DNA of 64,000 nt from Pseudovibrio sp000156235. GTDB taxonomy: Bacteria; Pseudomonadota; Alphaproteobacteria; Rhizobiales; Stappiaceae. Made by a program: the position numbers and the translations under genes. Of the stretch, positions 8,517 to 17,527 are shown one piece after another (position 1 is the first letter of the stretch; every line of letters begins with the position of its first letter). The notes under the pieces were generated by a model that saw only the letters and a list, made by a program, of their open reading frames with translations, made no database searches and was not told where the DNA came from. Where the stretch lies: the NCBI RefSeq assembly GCF_000156235.1, contig NZ_DS996811.1, positions 248,001 to 312,000 of the forward strand, read 5' to 3'.

Positions 8517-11500
8517 ATGGCTCACATCAACTCAGCGCCTACGAACACACCTGCTTTGCAGTCTCCTCCCCCAATCCTGTTAGCTGAACCTCTTCCTCCT
8601 TCGCGAGGCGCAGTCCTACTCAAGAGGGAAAGCGGACAGCTGGTTGATCTTTCCAAAACGATCGGGACGGCCCAACTGGCGCGAGATGGAACCCAATTGC
8701 ACATTCGGCAAGCTGATGGACAGATTATCGTAATTGAAGGTTTTTTTGGCGGGCCAGCCAACGAGTTCTTTATTTTGATGCCATCTGGCCCGCTCACCAC
8801 ACAAAGTCAGTTCTTGGCAGCAGTGCAAATCGATGCTGCGTTGGAACTTGGCAGCTTTCAGGAAGATGTCCCCTCCCCTGCCCAAGGCAGAACAGACAAA
8901 CCTGCCGAAGAATCTCAGCAGCATCCGGATACTGCAAGTCTTCCAACTTTGCATCAAACACCCAGATTGGCAGAGTTAAGTTCTGCCACCAGCAAAAATC
9001 AGTTGGCGGAAAGCAAACAGTCCGTCTTGGAAGACGCTTCTTTTCCTCTTTCAAAAGCAGGCAATCCTGAGAGTATTGCAGTCCCTCAGTTTTCTCCCGC
9101 AGACTTGTATGTTCAACCAAACTCTACAGTTTCCCGAGCAAGTGATCTTCCGATACTCACTGTAGAGGAAGCATCCTTTAGCACATCCACCGATATCTCA
9201 GTCAGCGATAGCCTCGCTATTGATTTTGGCGTGGATGGTACCAACTCCCGCGCACTGCTATTTACACTTGATGCAGCTGGACGCCCACTCGGCCGCTCAG
9301 GTGATCCGCTCGATATTACCTCCGGCGGTGCGCGGGTCCTTTTTCAGTCAGAATTTGGCCCACAAGGTCAACATGTACTGAAAGGGTTGAAGGGAGATGG
9401 AACGCTCGTTTTCAAAGTTACGTTGGATCCCACTTCAACCAACGGCACCTACACCTATCAGCAATTTACGCAGTTAGATCACACTGCAGGAACCTCGGAT
9501 CTCCTACTCAGTTTTCGTTTCATTGCAAAAGATGCAGATGGAGATAGCCTGGTTTCCTATCTGGACCTCCGCGTAACCGACGATCCTATGCCTTCGGAAT
9601 GGAACCTATCAGCGACCGTATCTGAGGCAGGCTTAGTGGGAGGGTCAGATGGAGATCCGAACAGCGCTTCAGCAACAGGCATTCTGCCTATGAGCTCCGA
9701 GCAAAGCCCAGTCGCACTGACATGGAATGACCCTACTCCAACACCGGGCTTCAGCTTTGCTCAAGAAGGGCAAACACTTCTTATCCTGCAAGGTGGGCAG
9801 ATCGTCCTATCTGTGTCTCTGAATGCGTCGACTGGCACCTACAGTGTGACACAACACAACGCAATAATGAACGCAGGTAACGGTGACGCGGTATTCAACC
9901 TGAACTTCTCAGCGACAAACATCCAAGGCCAAAGCGCAACTGGCACTCTTATCGTCACATCGCTAGACGATACACCTAAGGCGTTCCCACTCAACCAGAT
10001 CGTTTTTGATGAAAGCCAGTTGAGCGACGAAGCTGAGCTGAGTTTCTCATCAGATTACCTGCCTCATAACGCTGGAGCAGATGGAGCAAACATCAGTTGG
10101 CAATTGCCGGAAGATCCGGATGGTCTGATTTACGTTATTGAGGGGCAGTTGCTCAGCGTAAAGCAAGGCGATACGCTGATCCTGACGGCCCAGTTTACGG
10201 ATGGCAAGGGAGCCTACACAGTCAAGCAACATAACCCACTTCAGCACACCAGCGGGCTAGATCAGGAAGAAATCAAACTCCACTACGTGATCACCGATGG
10301 AGATGGCGACACAGACCAAGGGCACTTCAACGTTTCAATCATAGATGATAGCCCTACTATTGGAGCGCCGATCGAACTCACGCTTAGCGACGATGCGTTT
10401 ACGCAAGCAGATCAAAGCAGTACATCGGCTGAGGATAGTCTTGGTCTGACAGGTGTACTCCCAGTCTCCGCTGGTGTAGATGGAGTACAGGTCTTATGGA
10501 ATGAAGCACCTCTTCCAACAGGCTTCAGCTGGGATCTTTCCGGCGACAAAATAACGCTTTTGCAAGGTTCGACGGCAATTTTCAGCGCGACGCTGAATTA
10601 TGCGAGTGGAGCGTATTCTGTTACACAGCATGCTCCCCTCAATCATTCTCAGAGCGTAGACCAGTTTCAGCTGCAATACATAGCGACAGACTCTGATGGA
10701 GATGCAGCAACTGGGACACTGCAGATTTCCATTTCAGATAGCGTACCTGTCGCAAGTTCTGCGCCGGAGATTATAGGCCTTTCCGAAACAGACCTCTTTG
10801 AAGCGCGTATGAACGGCGATGCATCTATTTCCCAATCAGGCATGCTCAACATTCAATGGGGAGCAGATGTTGGTTCAACAAAAGCACTCTCATTCTCATC
10901 CAGCATGAGCGGCACGCCTGCCCCATTTACCGTCAATGGAGCGCAGGTCTTCTATTCATTATCAGGCATTGGAAACGAACTCGTCGCAAAGACGCAGGAT
11001 GGTACGCTGGTCTTCAAAGTCACATTGGACCCAGGCAACACAGGATCCTATACAGTCGAGTTCTTCACCTCAATTGATCATGCAGCCAACTCTGAAATGT
11101 CGATGGCGTTCAACATCATTGCGACCGACGGTGATGGAGATACTCTTCCGCTCTCATTCTCTTTCGACATTACAGATGGAAAGTCTATCGCCGTTGCTGA
11201 CCAGTTTGCAGGCAAGGAAGACACACCGCTCATTTTGGATCTGCTGGGAAACGACATTCTGAGTAGCGAAGGTTACTCCGTTCACATCGTCTTGGCACCT
11301 GCCAAGGGGCATCTAGCACAGAACGCAGACAACACATTCAGCTACACCGGATATCCCAACGCCAATGGATCTGATAGCTTTAGCTACTATATTCAGGACG
11401 CTGACGGTGAACGCAGTGAGATCGTGACTGTCTCCATCGAGCTCAGTCCTGAGAATGATGCTCCGATCTTTTCAGGTGTCGGACAAGACACGCCTCTTCA

Positions 11501-13256
11501 TTTGACTGTCGAAGACAATGGGCCTCAGGATGTCTTTACTGCGAACGCATCAGATGCTGATGGAGACAGCCTCCATTTTTTTCTCCAAGGGCCTGATGCG
11601 GCCCAGTTCAACATCGACGCGCAAACAGGCAAAGTCAGCTGGAAAGATGAAGTCTCTTATGATGTTCCGGCAGATAAAGATGGCGACAATATCTATAACG
11701 TGACGATTGTAGCCAGAGATCCATCAGGCGCAGAAGCTTCACAGGACTATCAGATCCAGGTCACCGAAGGCCATGATACGCCAACCCCGCCTCCAACAGT
11801 TTACCTTCACACGCGCGAAGCTGGCAGTTACCAAGTCAGTTGGGGCTTTGACACTGACAATTACTCCAGCAATATCTCCGATGATATTCAGTCCGACGCA
11901 TGGAAAGAGTTCGGGGATGACGGCTTTGCCACTGCTTCAGATGATGGTTCCTCCGACATTTACATTGATGAAGCAACGGGCGAACTCATTCTGACAGATC
12001 AGTCTAGCGCTTCCGCAAATGGCGACGATAATCTTGCAAGCCTCAGCAAAACATTCGATCTGACAGGTGCAGAGTCAGCACAGCTCTCGCTTAGCTACAC
12101 GGCCTACTTCAGTTCATCAGCAGAAAGCAAACTCTTCTATATTGAGGTCGTCATGGCCGATGGCTCGGTTCAGAGGATTGCTGAGATCAGCAGCACCGAA
12201 GATCATTCGCAGCCCAAAACGATTAGCCTCGACCTCAGCAATCACATCTCCTCAGCCACGACAATAAGGTTGGTAGCTCCAGGTGAACTCACGTCTGCAG
12301 ACATTCTCAGGATCAGCGATCTCACGGTCTCAATTGAGCAACCTTATCCTCTGGAAGAGCAGCACATAGATGCCACTTACCACATTGGTGGAGAGGACTT
12401 GGCAGTTGCCAAGTCTGCCAAGATTGGCGGATTACAGGAACCAATAACCGGACTAACACTAAAACTTTTCAATGCCCAAGACGGTGATGTACTGAACTAT
12501 ACAGCAATCGATGGCCTCAATGGTGAGCTGCAAGATAGCGACAACGGCGTACTCACATTGAACTTCTCAGGCAACCTCAATGCCTCCAGCTATCAAAACC
12601 TGATTAACTCGCTTACGTTCTCAACCAACTCAGACAGTCTTGAAGCAAGAAGTCTTTCCGTGGTCCTTCATACAGAGAACGGAAGTTCATCACCTTCCAT
12701 TTCGACAATTCAAATGCTTTCCAAAGCTGATGGAGAGATCGGAAGTGACAAGAACCCAGTTGATGGAACATCAGCAGATGACACACTGAGAGGCACTGAA
12801 GGTGACGATGCAATCAACGGATTTGAGGGCAACGATCATCTCTACGCGGGAGAAGGACAAGATACTCTGACAGGTGGCGAAGGCTCAGACATCTACTTCT
12901 TTGAGCAACTGGATGGAGCAGCTGATCATATCGCGGACTTTCAGCTGAACATCGGTGATGGAAATGATCGCGATTTGATAAACCTATCTAAGCTCTTTGA
13001 GACACATTGCGATGATAACTTCGTGTATGTCCAAACATACATCGACCAATTTATTCGTATTCTAAAAGCAGAAGACGGAAGCTATATTCTACAAGCAGAC
13101 TTCGACCGTTATAAAGATGCGTATGACTGGGAAACTGTGACTACATTTAATGCTCAAAACGCGGATGTAGCTGGAGCAACACTCTCTTTTCGAACAGACA
13201 ATATCATGCCCTACGACGCAGAACTTCCAATCGAAAACGCATTCCCTGTAACCTGA
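8517..13256 (+). CDS. Giant type I-secreted adhesin with T1SS-143 repeats, cadherin-like and RTX domains
   Basis: A 1579-residue acidic repeat protein without a Sec signal. After a proline-rich start and an N-terminal module (about 1-120) there are roughly five repeats of 120-140 residues resembling the T1SS-143 domain, each ending in an acidic DxDGD-type loop (about 225-890). Next come a tandem cadherin-like domain (DGSDSFSYYIQDADGE, about 890-980), a cadherin-like domain (about 985-1085), a domain of unknown fold, RTX nonapeptides near 1420-1460 (EGDDAINGFEGNDHLYAGEG) and a type I C-terminal secretion domain. Such proteins bind calcium and mediate adhesion or biofilm. The start has an excellent GAGGAGGA site. 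No ABC exporter or membrane-fusion gene is present nearby. Low-cysteine composition fits an exported protein. Confidence 0.9.
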   Translation: MAHINSAPTNTPALQSPPPILLAEPLPPSRGAVLLKRESGQLVDLSKTIGTAQLARDGTQLHIRQADGQIIVIEGFFGGPANEFFILMPSGPLTTQSQFLAAVQIDAALELGSFQEDVPSPAQGRTDKPAEESQQHPDTASLPTLHQTPRLAELSSATSKNQLAESKQSVLEDASFPLSKAGNPESIAVPQFSPADLYVQPNSTVSRASDLPILTVEEASFSTSTDISVSDSLAIDFGVDGTNSRALLFTLDAAGRPLGRSGDPLDITSGGARVLFQSEFGPQGQHVLKGLKGDGTLVFKVTLDPTSTNGTYTYQQFTQLDHTAGTSDLLLSFRFIAKDADGDSLVSYLDLRVTDDPMPSEWNLSATVSEAGLVGGSDGDPNSASATGILPMSSEQSPVALTWNDPTPTPGFSFAQEGQTLLILQGGQIVLSVSLNASTGTYSVTQHNAIMNAGNGDAVFNLNFSATNIQGQSATGTLIVTSLDDTPKAFPLNQIVFDESQLSDEAELSFSSDYLPHNAGADGANISWQLPEDPDGLIYVIEGQLLSVKQGDTLILTAQFTDGKGAYTVKQHNPLQHTSGLDQEEIKLHYVITDGDGDTDQGHFNVSIIDDSPTIGAPIELTLSDDAFTQADQSSTSAEDSLGLTGVLPVSAGVDGVQVLWNEAPLPTGFSWDLSGDKITLLQGSTAIFSATLNYASGAYSVTQHAPLNHSQSVDQFQLQYIATDSDGDAATGTLQISISDSVPVASSAPEIIGLSETDLFEARMNGDASISQSGMLNIQWGADVGSTKALSFSSSMSGTPAPFTVNGAQVFYSLSGIGNELVAKTQDGTLVFKVTLDPGNTGSYTVEFFTSIDHAANSEMSMAFNIIATDGDGDTLPLSFSFDITDGKSIAVADQFAGKEDTPLILDLLGNDILSSEGYSVHIVLAPAKGHLAQNADNTFSYTGYPNANGSDSFSYYIQDADGERSEIVTVSIELSPENDAPIFSGVGQDTPLHLTVEDNGPQDVFTANASDADGDSLHFFLQGPDAAQFNIDAQTGKVSWKDEVSYDVPADKDGDNIYNVTIVARDPSGAEASQDYQIQVTEGHDTPTPPPTVYLHTREAGSYQVSWGFDTDNYSSNISDDIQSDAWKEFGDDGFATASDDGSSDIYIDEATGELILTDQSSASANGDDNLASLSKTFDLTGAESAQLSLSYTAYFSSSAESKLFYIEVVMADGSVQRIAEISSTEDHSQPKTISLDLSNHISSATTIRLVAPGELTSADILRISDLTVSIEQPYPLEEQHIDATYHIGGEDLAVAKSAKIGGLQEPITGLTLKLFNAQDGDVLNYTAIDGLNGELQDSDNGVLTLNFSGNLNASSYQNLINSLTFSTNSDSLEARSLSVVLHTENGSSSPSISTIQMLSKADGEIGSDKNPVDGTSADDTLRGTEGDDAINGFEGNDHLYAGEGQDTLTGGEGSDIYFFEQLDGAADHIADFQLNIGDGNDRDLINLSKLFETHCDDNFVYVQTYIDQFIRILKAEDGSYILQADFDRYKDAYDWETVTTFNAQNADVAGATLSFRTDNIMPYDAELPIENAFPVT
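11291..11306. repeat. CTTGGCANNTGCCAAG palindrome, copy 1
   Basis: CTTGGCACCTGCCAAG inside the adhesin gene, encoding L-A-P-A-K. It has perfect 7-base arms around a CC centre. Confidence 0.8.
12398..12413. repeat. CTTGGCANNTGCCAAG palindrome, copy 2
   Basis: CTTGGCAGTTGCCAAG inside the adhesin gene, encoding L-A-V-A-K. The symmetry extends by two more bases on each side (GA...TC). Confidence 0.8.
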
Positions 13257-13273
13257 TCTCGCAAGCCATGAAA

Positions 13274-13289
13274 CTTGGCAGCTGCCAAG
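13274..13289. repeat. CTTGGCANNTGCCAAG palindrome, copy 3
   Basis: CTTGGCAGCTGCCAAG, flanked by A and T to give an 18-base perfect palindrome, 17 bases after the adhesin stop codon and about 100 bases before the hydrolase start. It could act as a terminator hairpin, but no T tract follows. Confidence 0.85.
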
Positions 13290-13387
13290 TAGTTTGCGCA
13301 AATAAAATTGCTATTCTGCTTTGGTAGAGCTTGCTCTCGTATGCGGTATGGCTAAACTTTCTCTGTTATTGCTTCAGAGGATTTCGC

Positions 13388-14302
13388 ATGCGTTCAGATA
13401 CCCCCATTCAGAAGTACGTTTCAGCTGGAGATCATCAGATCTGTCTTCATGAGTGGGCTGGTGAAGGACCGACATTTTTGCTCCTCCACGCGACTGGATT
13501 TCATGGACGCGTTTGGGATTACATCATCAAGCACTTTCCAGGAAGACACGTGATCGCGTGGGACATGCGCAGTCACGGGATGAGTGAGAACGCAGCTCTG
13601 CCAAAACTTTGGACCGACTTGGGAGAAGATCTTTTTGCTGTGGTCAAGGAACTTGGTCTCAAGCAAGTTTATGGGGTGGGGCACTCTTGCGGTGGTCATT
13701 TGACCATCTTGGCAGCTGCCAAGTTTCCTGAACTCTACCAAAACATTCTTTTGCTCGACCCGGTCGTCTTTCCGAAGCCACTGCTTCCGATCTTCAAAAA
13801 CATCGCTGATCAAGACCACCCAGTGGCGCGCCGTCGGAACCAATGGAGCAATGTTGGTGAAATGTATGAGCGGTTCAAGGATCGTAAACCATACAACAGC
13901 TGGCTCCCCGAGATTCTCCAGGACTATTGCCAGCATGGCCTGATAGAGACCGAACAGGGCGAGGGCTACCAACTCGCATGCCCGCCGGACGCTGAAGCAG
14001 AAGTTTACCGCACCTGTTATGGGGATCACATCTACCCACTGCTGGATTCTGTTACTGTACCAACCACAGTGGTGCGTGCTCGTCGTAGAAAGCCAGATGA
14101 GCCGCTGCATGACTTCTCGCCATCTCCAACCTGGGAACTCTTGGCAGAGAACATGCCAAATGCGAAAGACATCTACGTTCCAGATCACACTCATTTTCTG
14201 CCAATGGAAAATCCGGATGCCGTTTTGAACATGATGGTTCAGATGGAGAGGGGAGAGGAAATCCGCTGGCAGGGGAATGGAGCAATCTTGAAAGACATGT
14301 AA
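13388..14302 (+). CDS. Alpha/beta hydrolase
   Basis: A 304-residue alpha/beta-hydrolase fold protein. LLLHATGFHGRVWD gives the oxyanion-hole region, VIAWDMRSHGMS the next strand-turn, and GVGHSCGG the nucleophile elbow with serine as nucleophile (G-x-S-x-G). The likely catalytic acid lies in the VVRARRRKPDEP region and the histidine in VPDHTHFLPME near the C-terminus. Members include esterases, dehalogenases and C-C bond hydrolases; the substrate cannot be read from sequence. The ATG at 13388 follows AGAGGA. The gene carries palindrome copy 4 inside its coding region and lies 61 bases before a GST-like gene, with which it may form an operon. Confidence 0.85.
   Translation: MRSDTPIQKYVSAGDHQICLHEWAGEGPTFLLLHATGFHGRVWDYIIKHFPGRHVIAWDMRSHGMSENAALPKLWTDLGEDLFAVVKELGLKQVYGVGHSCGGHLTILAAAKFPELYQNILLLDPVVFPKPLLPIFKNIADQDHPVARRRNQWSNVGEMYERFKDRKPYNSWLPEILQDYCQHGLIETEQGEGYQLACPPDAEAEVYRTCYGDHIYPLLDSVTVPTTVVRARRRKPDEPLHDFSPSPTWELLAENMPNAKDIYVPDHTHFLPMENPDAVLNMMVQMERGEEIRWQGNGAILKDM
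13708..13723. repeat. CTTGGCANNTGCCAAG palindrome, copy 4
   Basis: CTTGGCAGCTGCCAAG inside the hydrolase gene, encoding L-A-A-A-K. It is identical to the core of copy 3 although it lies in a different, unrelated gene from copies 1 and 2. Confidence 0.8.
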
Positions 14303-14310
14303 CCAACACG

Positions 14311-14348
14311 TTTGGCAGGGATCATATTTCTAAATCAAACCTGCCAAG
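14311..14348. repeat. Split version of the TTGGCA/TGCCAA repeat (hairpin)
   Basis: TTGGCAGG and CCTGCCAA form perfect 8-base arms separated by 20 bases, between the hydrolase stop and the GST-like start. It can fold as a hairpin after the hydrolase gene. A related arrangement with a 7-base spacer occurs inside the hydrolase gene near 14137-14157. Confidence 0.55.
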
Positions 14349-14363
14349 TGAGGGGAGGGGACT

Positions 14364-15377
14364 ATGGGAAGTTTTGAAATACACGGAGCGTTGGGCTCAC
14401 CGTACTCCATGAAAGTACGAGCCGCATTCAGGGCTAAACGCATTCCACACGCATGGAAGCTCTGTGCGCCAATGGGGCCAAACAGTCCAGTCAAACACGT
14501 TAAAGTTCCAGTTATTCCTGTCGTCAAGTTTCCGGACGAGACTTGGATGAACGACTCCACTCCGCTGCTGCTTCATCTGGAAGCGAAAGGGGAGGGGAGA
14601 TCACTCCTGCCTGATGATCCGCTCCTCCGTTTTGCGTGTTACCTGATTGAGGACATGGCGGATGAATGGCTTGTCAAAGCGATGTTCCATTACCGCTGGT
14701 TTTATGAGGAAGATCGAAAGGTCGTACCAAGCTGGCTGTTGTATGATGCTTGCCTAGGGTTGGACGAAAACACGATCAAAGCCATGGGCCAGCAGTTTGG
14801 TGTTCGCCAGATTAGTCGCATGCCGAAGGTAGGGTGTACTCCCGAAACAGCGCCGATCATCGAAGCGTCAACCAAACGCATGCTCGCCATCCTTGAAAAC
14901 GCCGTCGTCTCCAAGCAGCACTTCCTGTTTGGTGATATGGCCTCCTTGGCAGACGCTGCGATCTTCGGTCAACTCTACCAACTCAAAGACGATCCCACTC
15001 CCTCTGCCATGTTGCAGAACGAGTTCCCATTTGTATTCCGGTGGCTCGATCACATTGACGATGCGTCAGGTTTTGAAGGGGAGTGGGTTTCTGAACTGAC
15101 ACCAGCTCTCAAAGATCTGCTCAAAATGGCTGGAGACACCTACCTTCCATTCCTGTCAGCAAACGCTAGAGCCATCGATAAGGGGGAAGCCACCTTCACC
15201 GCTGACTTGCCGGAAGGCTTCTTCGCGCAGGAGATCTTCAAGTACCAGAAGAAGTGTCTTGATCGCTTACGGGATGAGTGGGCGAAACTTACACCGGCAC
15301 ATCGGGAAACACTGAGTGAGTATCTAATGGGCGGCACTGAGATCCTCGATTGCTCCCTCGCACAGCCTGCAACCTGA
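14364..15377 (+). CDS. Glutathione S-transferase-like protein, long form
   Basis: A 337-residue protein with an N-terminal thioredoxin-fold GST domain: EIHGALGSPYSMKVRAAF opens it, a cis-proline segment follows in VKVPVIPVVKF, and WMNDSTPLLLHLE is the glutathione-binding turn. A helical C-terminal GST domain follows (FLFGDMASLADAAIFGQL is the typical N-capping region). GSTs usually have 200-230 residues, so about 100 extra residues at the C-terminus (ending in a helical YLMGGTEILDCSLA) are unusual. The start lies 61 bases after the hydrolase. The pairing suggests a shared detoxification or breakdown task, but no substrate can be named. Confidence 0.75.
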   Translation: MGSFEIHGALGSPYSMKVRAAFRAKRIPHAWKLCAPMGPNSPVKHVKVPVIPVVKFPDETWMNDSTPLLLHLEAKGEGRSLLPDDPLLRFACYLIEDMADEWLVKAMFHYRWFYEEDRKVVPSWLLYDACLGLDENTIKAMGQQFGVRQISRMPKVGCTPETAPIIEASTKRMLAILENAVVSKQHFLFGDMASLADAAIFGQLYQLKDDPTPSAMLQNEFPFVFRWLDHIDDASGFEGEWVSELTPALKDLLKMAGDTYLPFLSANARAIDKGEATFTADLPEGFFAQEIFKYQKKCLDRLRDEWAKLTPAHRETLSEYLMGGTEILDCSLAQPAT

Positions 15378-15384
15378 TTGAAAC

Positions 15385-15417
15385 GACTTGGCAGCAAATG
15401 TTGGCAGCTGCCAAGTC
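15385..15417. terminator. Hairpin after GST-like gene built from the TTGGCAG repeat
   Basis: GACTTGGCAGC (15385-15395) and GCTGCCAAGTC (15407-15417) are perfect 11-base arms with an 11-base loop. The right arm overlaps palindrome copy 5. It lies just after the GST-like stop. No T tract follows, so the role as terminator is tentative. Confidence 0.45.
15400..15415. repeat. CTTGGCANNTGCCAAG palindrome, copy 5 (one mismatch)
   Basis: GTTGGCAGCTGCCAAG, downstream of the GST-like gene; the 14-base core is perfectly palindromic. Confidence 0.75.
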
Positions 15418-15710
15418 CATTTCTAAGCTGCTAAATTCTCCTTAGCTCACACGCTACAACTACGCTTTTCCCCAAAATCGGCGGAAAACCTTGGGTCTTT
15501 TGCATCAAACTGTATCTCTAAGCGGGTTTATCCGTCCAATTTGTAACTGAGTTTGTCAGCCTCAGAGCATGACGACAGGCGATTACAAAACTCAAATTGC
15601 TTCAATTCGATCGATCTCCGATAGTCCCTCCAACGCAATCACCCAGCCCGGCAATCACATTCCATCGCCACGCCGAGCTGACTTATTGGACGACTGAACC
15701 GGAGATCAAA
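15418..15710. other. Intergenic region before the small secreted protein
   Basis: About 290 bases with no convincing gene. Nothing was recognised beyond the GGAGA ribosome-binding site at 15701 that serves the next gene. Confidence 0.35.
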
Positions 15711-16076
15711 ATGAAAAGAATTGCTATTGCAGGCGCCGCTCTTGTTACTCTTTCAGGCGCAGCTTTCGCCGATGCTCTGACCTTTTATGACGGCAACGGC
15801 ACCAAAACGATTATCCAGACAAACTCATTAACGGGTTGTGTTGCCATTTATGACTCCGGTCGCAACCCACTCCAGATCTGTCGATTGAACACCGCGCCTA
15901 AGGCCGTTGTTGTGCCAGCCCCCGCTACAACAATTGTCACACCTGCTCCAACAACCACTGTTGTTACACCTGCACCGGTCGCAGTTGCCCCCAATGCATG
16001 GGACCGCCGTCAGGACAGAGCTACCGCGCGTCGTGTCATTCGCAGAACCGAAGCTCGTCAGGATCTTTTTGACTAA
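15711..16076 (+). CDS. Small secreted protein with Pro/Thr/Val repeats
   Basis: A 121-residue protein with a clear Sec signal peptide (MKRIAIAGAALVTLSGAAFA, cleaved after AFA). The mature part has a short folded region with two cysteines (GCVAIYDSG, QICRL), possibly a disulfide, then a low-complexity linker of repeated TTIVTPAP/TTTVVTPAP units, and a basic tail rich in arginine. It is likely periplasmic or surface-exposed, with the Pro-Thr linker acting as spacer. No family was recognised. The ATG at 15711 follows GGAGA with five-base spacing. It stands alone between the GST-like gene and a Spy-like gene. Confidence 0.8.
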   Translation: MKRIAIAGAALVTLSGAAFADALTFYDGNGTKTIIQTNSLTGCVAIYDSGRNPLQICRLNTAPKAVVVPAPATTIVTPAPTTTVVTPAPVAVAPNAWDRRQDRATARRVIRRTEARQDLFD

Positions 16077-16330
16077 GCTTCATCTTTATGTTGCCTCGAT
16101 CCCCAATGCTGGCAACTGTGCCCGCCTCCTCCCCGGAGCGGGCACATCTTTATGAAAAAACTAAGCAATCTGATTGGAATATTTCCCAATATTTTTAATG
16201 GGTTAGTGAAAGTGTAACGACCTGTCACAAGGCCCGGAACGAAGACGTTCTCTTACACTATTTGGTTTGCACTTACCGCTGCGTACCTTCAGAGTTTCCA
16301 AAAGCAACAGCAGAAAAAACAGGAGTCCCC

Positions 16331-16714
16331 ATGTTCAAGGCAATTGCCCTCTCCCTGTCCGTCCTCTTTGCAACGCCACTCGTTGCCTATGCTGATCCCG
16401 GTAAAGGACAGCAACGCATGGAGATGATGGCGGAAAGGCTTCAGCTAACTGATGCGCAGAAGGAAAAAGTGCGCCCTATTATGCAACAGGCGATGGAAGA
16501 ACGTCGCGCCATCCTGAAAGGGGCTGGCATTGAGCGCGGTAAGAAGCCAACAATCGCTCAACTTCGAGAAGTGCGTGGCCCGATGCAGGAATCTCGCGAA
16601 AAACTCGATCAGCAGATGGCTCAGGTCCTGAGCACAGAGCAAATGGCGACCTTCCGCGAGATGCAGCAGGAAATGCGCGATAAAATGAGAAAGAAATTCA
16701 GAGAAGGCAAATAA
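16331..16714 (+). CDS. Periplasmic Spy/CpxP-like LTXXQ protein
   Basis: A 127-residue exported helical protein. The signal peptide is MFKAIALSLSVLFATPLVAYA. The mature part has the LTXXQ motif in LQLTDAQKEKVRPIM and a second copy-like LSTEQMATFREM, in a strongly charged, methionine-rich helical context. Spy and CpxP have this design and act as ATP-independent periplasmic chaperones or stress sensors. The start follows AGGAG. The gene ends at a strong hairpin and is not linked to a two-component system here. Confidence 0.82.
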   Translation: MFKAIALSLSVLFATPLVAYADPGKGQQRMEMMAERLQLTDAQKEKVRPIMQQAMEERRAILKGAGIERGKKPTIAQLREVRGPMQESREKLDQQMAQVLSTEQMATFREMQQEMRDKMRKKFREGK

Positions 16715-16734
16715 GCCTCACTTGAAAACAGAGT

Positions 16735-16754
16735 AGGGGAGCCATTGCTCCCCT
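16735..16754. terminator. Bidirectional terminator hairpin
   Basis: AGGGGAGC and GCTCCCCT pair perfectly around a CATT loop between the converging Spy-like and PEP-mutase-like genes. Confidence 0.75.
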
Positions 16755-16762
16755 TATCCAGT

Positions 16763-17527
16763 TTAAAGAATGCTTTCAGCTTTTCGTTTCAGGTCCACCA
16801 TCGCCTCACGATAAGGACCAGGACCGAAGCTCACACGAGAAACACCCAGTTTCCCAAGTTCGGCAATCTCTGGCATACCTTTCATCATGTAGGCATTGAC
16901 CGGTAGAGGAACATTTTCGCAAATTTTGGCAATCTGATCTGTGTCCGAAAGGGCAGGGATGAAGAAACCGCTGGCACCTGCTTCCGCATAGCGCTTCCCG
17001 CGTTCAATTGCTTCTTCAACCAATCCCGCATGTTTGCTCGCATCCGGTTCATTCAGGAACATATCAGTACGTGCATTGATGAAGAACGGGATGCCTGCCT
17101 CATCCGCGGCTTCACGGAAGGCAGAAATTCGCGTGCATTGCTCATCAACGCTGTAAAGACCGCTGCCGTTGACCTTCTGGTCTTCAAAATTGACACCAAC
17201 AGCGCCTGTTTTGATGATCCGAGCCGCATTTTCCTTCACATCAGCGGGGCTATCCGCGTATGCACCTTCGAAATCGAGAGAGAAGGGAACTTCCACGCTC
17301 TCTGCAATGCGGCCTGCGATGATTTCGACCAGTGAAAGAGGGATTTTCTCGCCATCTTCATAGCCATGGGCTGCAGCAACTGATGCACTTCCCGTAGCGA
17401 CCGCCTTGGCACCTGCCTTCGCTACGGCCTGGGCAGTGCCAGCATCCCAAATATTGTAAATGGTGATTGGCTCGCCTTTAACATGGAGAGCGGCAAATTG
17501 TTTTGCTTTGTCAGCCTGAGACATCAA
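16763..17527 (-). CDS. Isocitrate lyase/phosphoenolpyruvate mutase superfamily protein
   Basis: A 254-residue TIM-barrel protein of the PEP mutase/isocitrate lyase superfamily. Seen motifs are YNIWDAGTAQAV at the N-terminus, the metal-binding FSLDFEGAYA segment, VGVNFEDQKVNG, and FFINARTDMFL. The family cleaves or forms C-C or P-C bonds next to a carboxylate using Mg; many members of this short group are oxaloacetate decarboxylase or 2-methylisocitrate lyase-like, and others are uncharacterised. The start overlaps the end of ada by 17 bases, so the two genes are probably translated from one message. No phosphonate genes are nearby. Precise reaction unknown. Confidence 0.82.
   Translation of the reverse strand: MMSQADKAKQFAALHVKGEPITIYNIWDAGTAQAVAKAGAKAVATGSASVAAAHGYEDGEKIPLSLVEIIAGRIAESVEVPFSLDFEGAYADSPADVKENAARIIKTGAVGVNFEDQKVNGSGLYSVDEQCTRISAFREAADEAGIPFFINARTDMFLNEPDASKHAGLVEEAIERGKRYAEAGASGFFIPALSDTDQIAKICENVPLPVNAYMMKGMPEIAELGKLGVSRVSFGPGPYREAMVDLKRKAESIL

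Noticed and set aside
12780..12890. Possible CRISPR-like or tandem DNA repeat
   Set aside because: The regularity comes from RTX nonapeptide coding sequence in the adhesin, not from DNA repeats with spacers.
13421..14194. A 257-codon minus-strand frame over the hydrolase gene
   Set aside because: The plus-strand hydrolase has intact catalytic motifs and a good start; the minus frame has none.
15580..16160. Longer upstream start (15597) for the small secreted protein
   Set aside because: It would hide the signal peptide behind 38 residues; the ATG at 15711 has a GGAGA site and begins the signal peptide.
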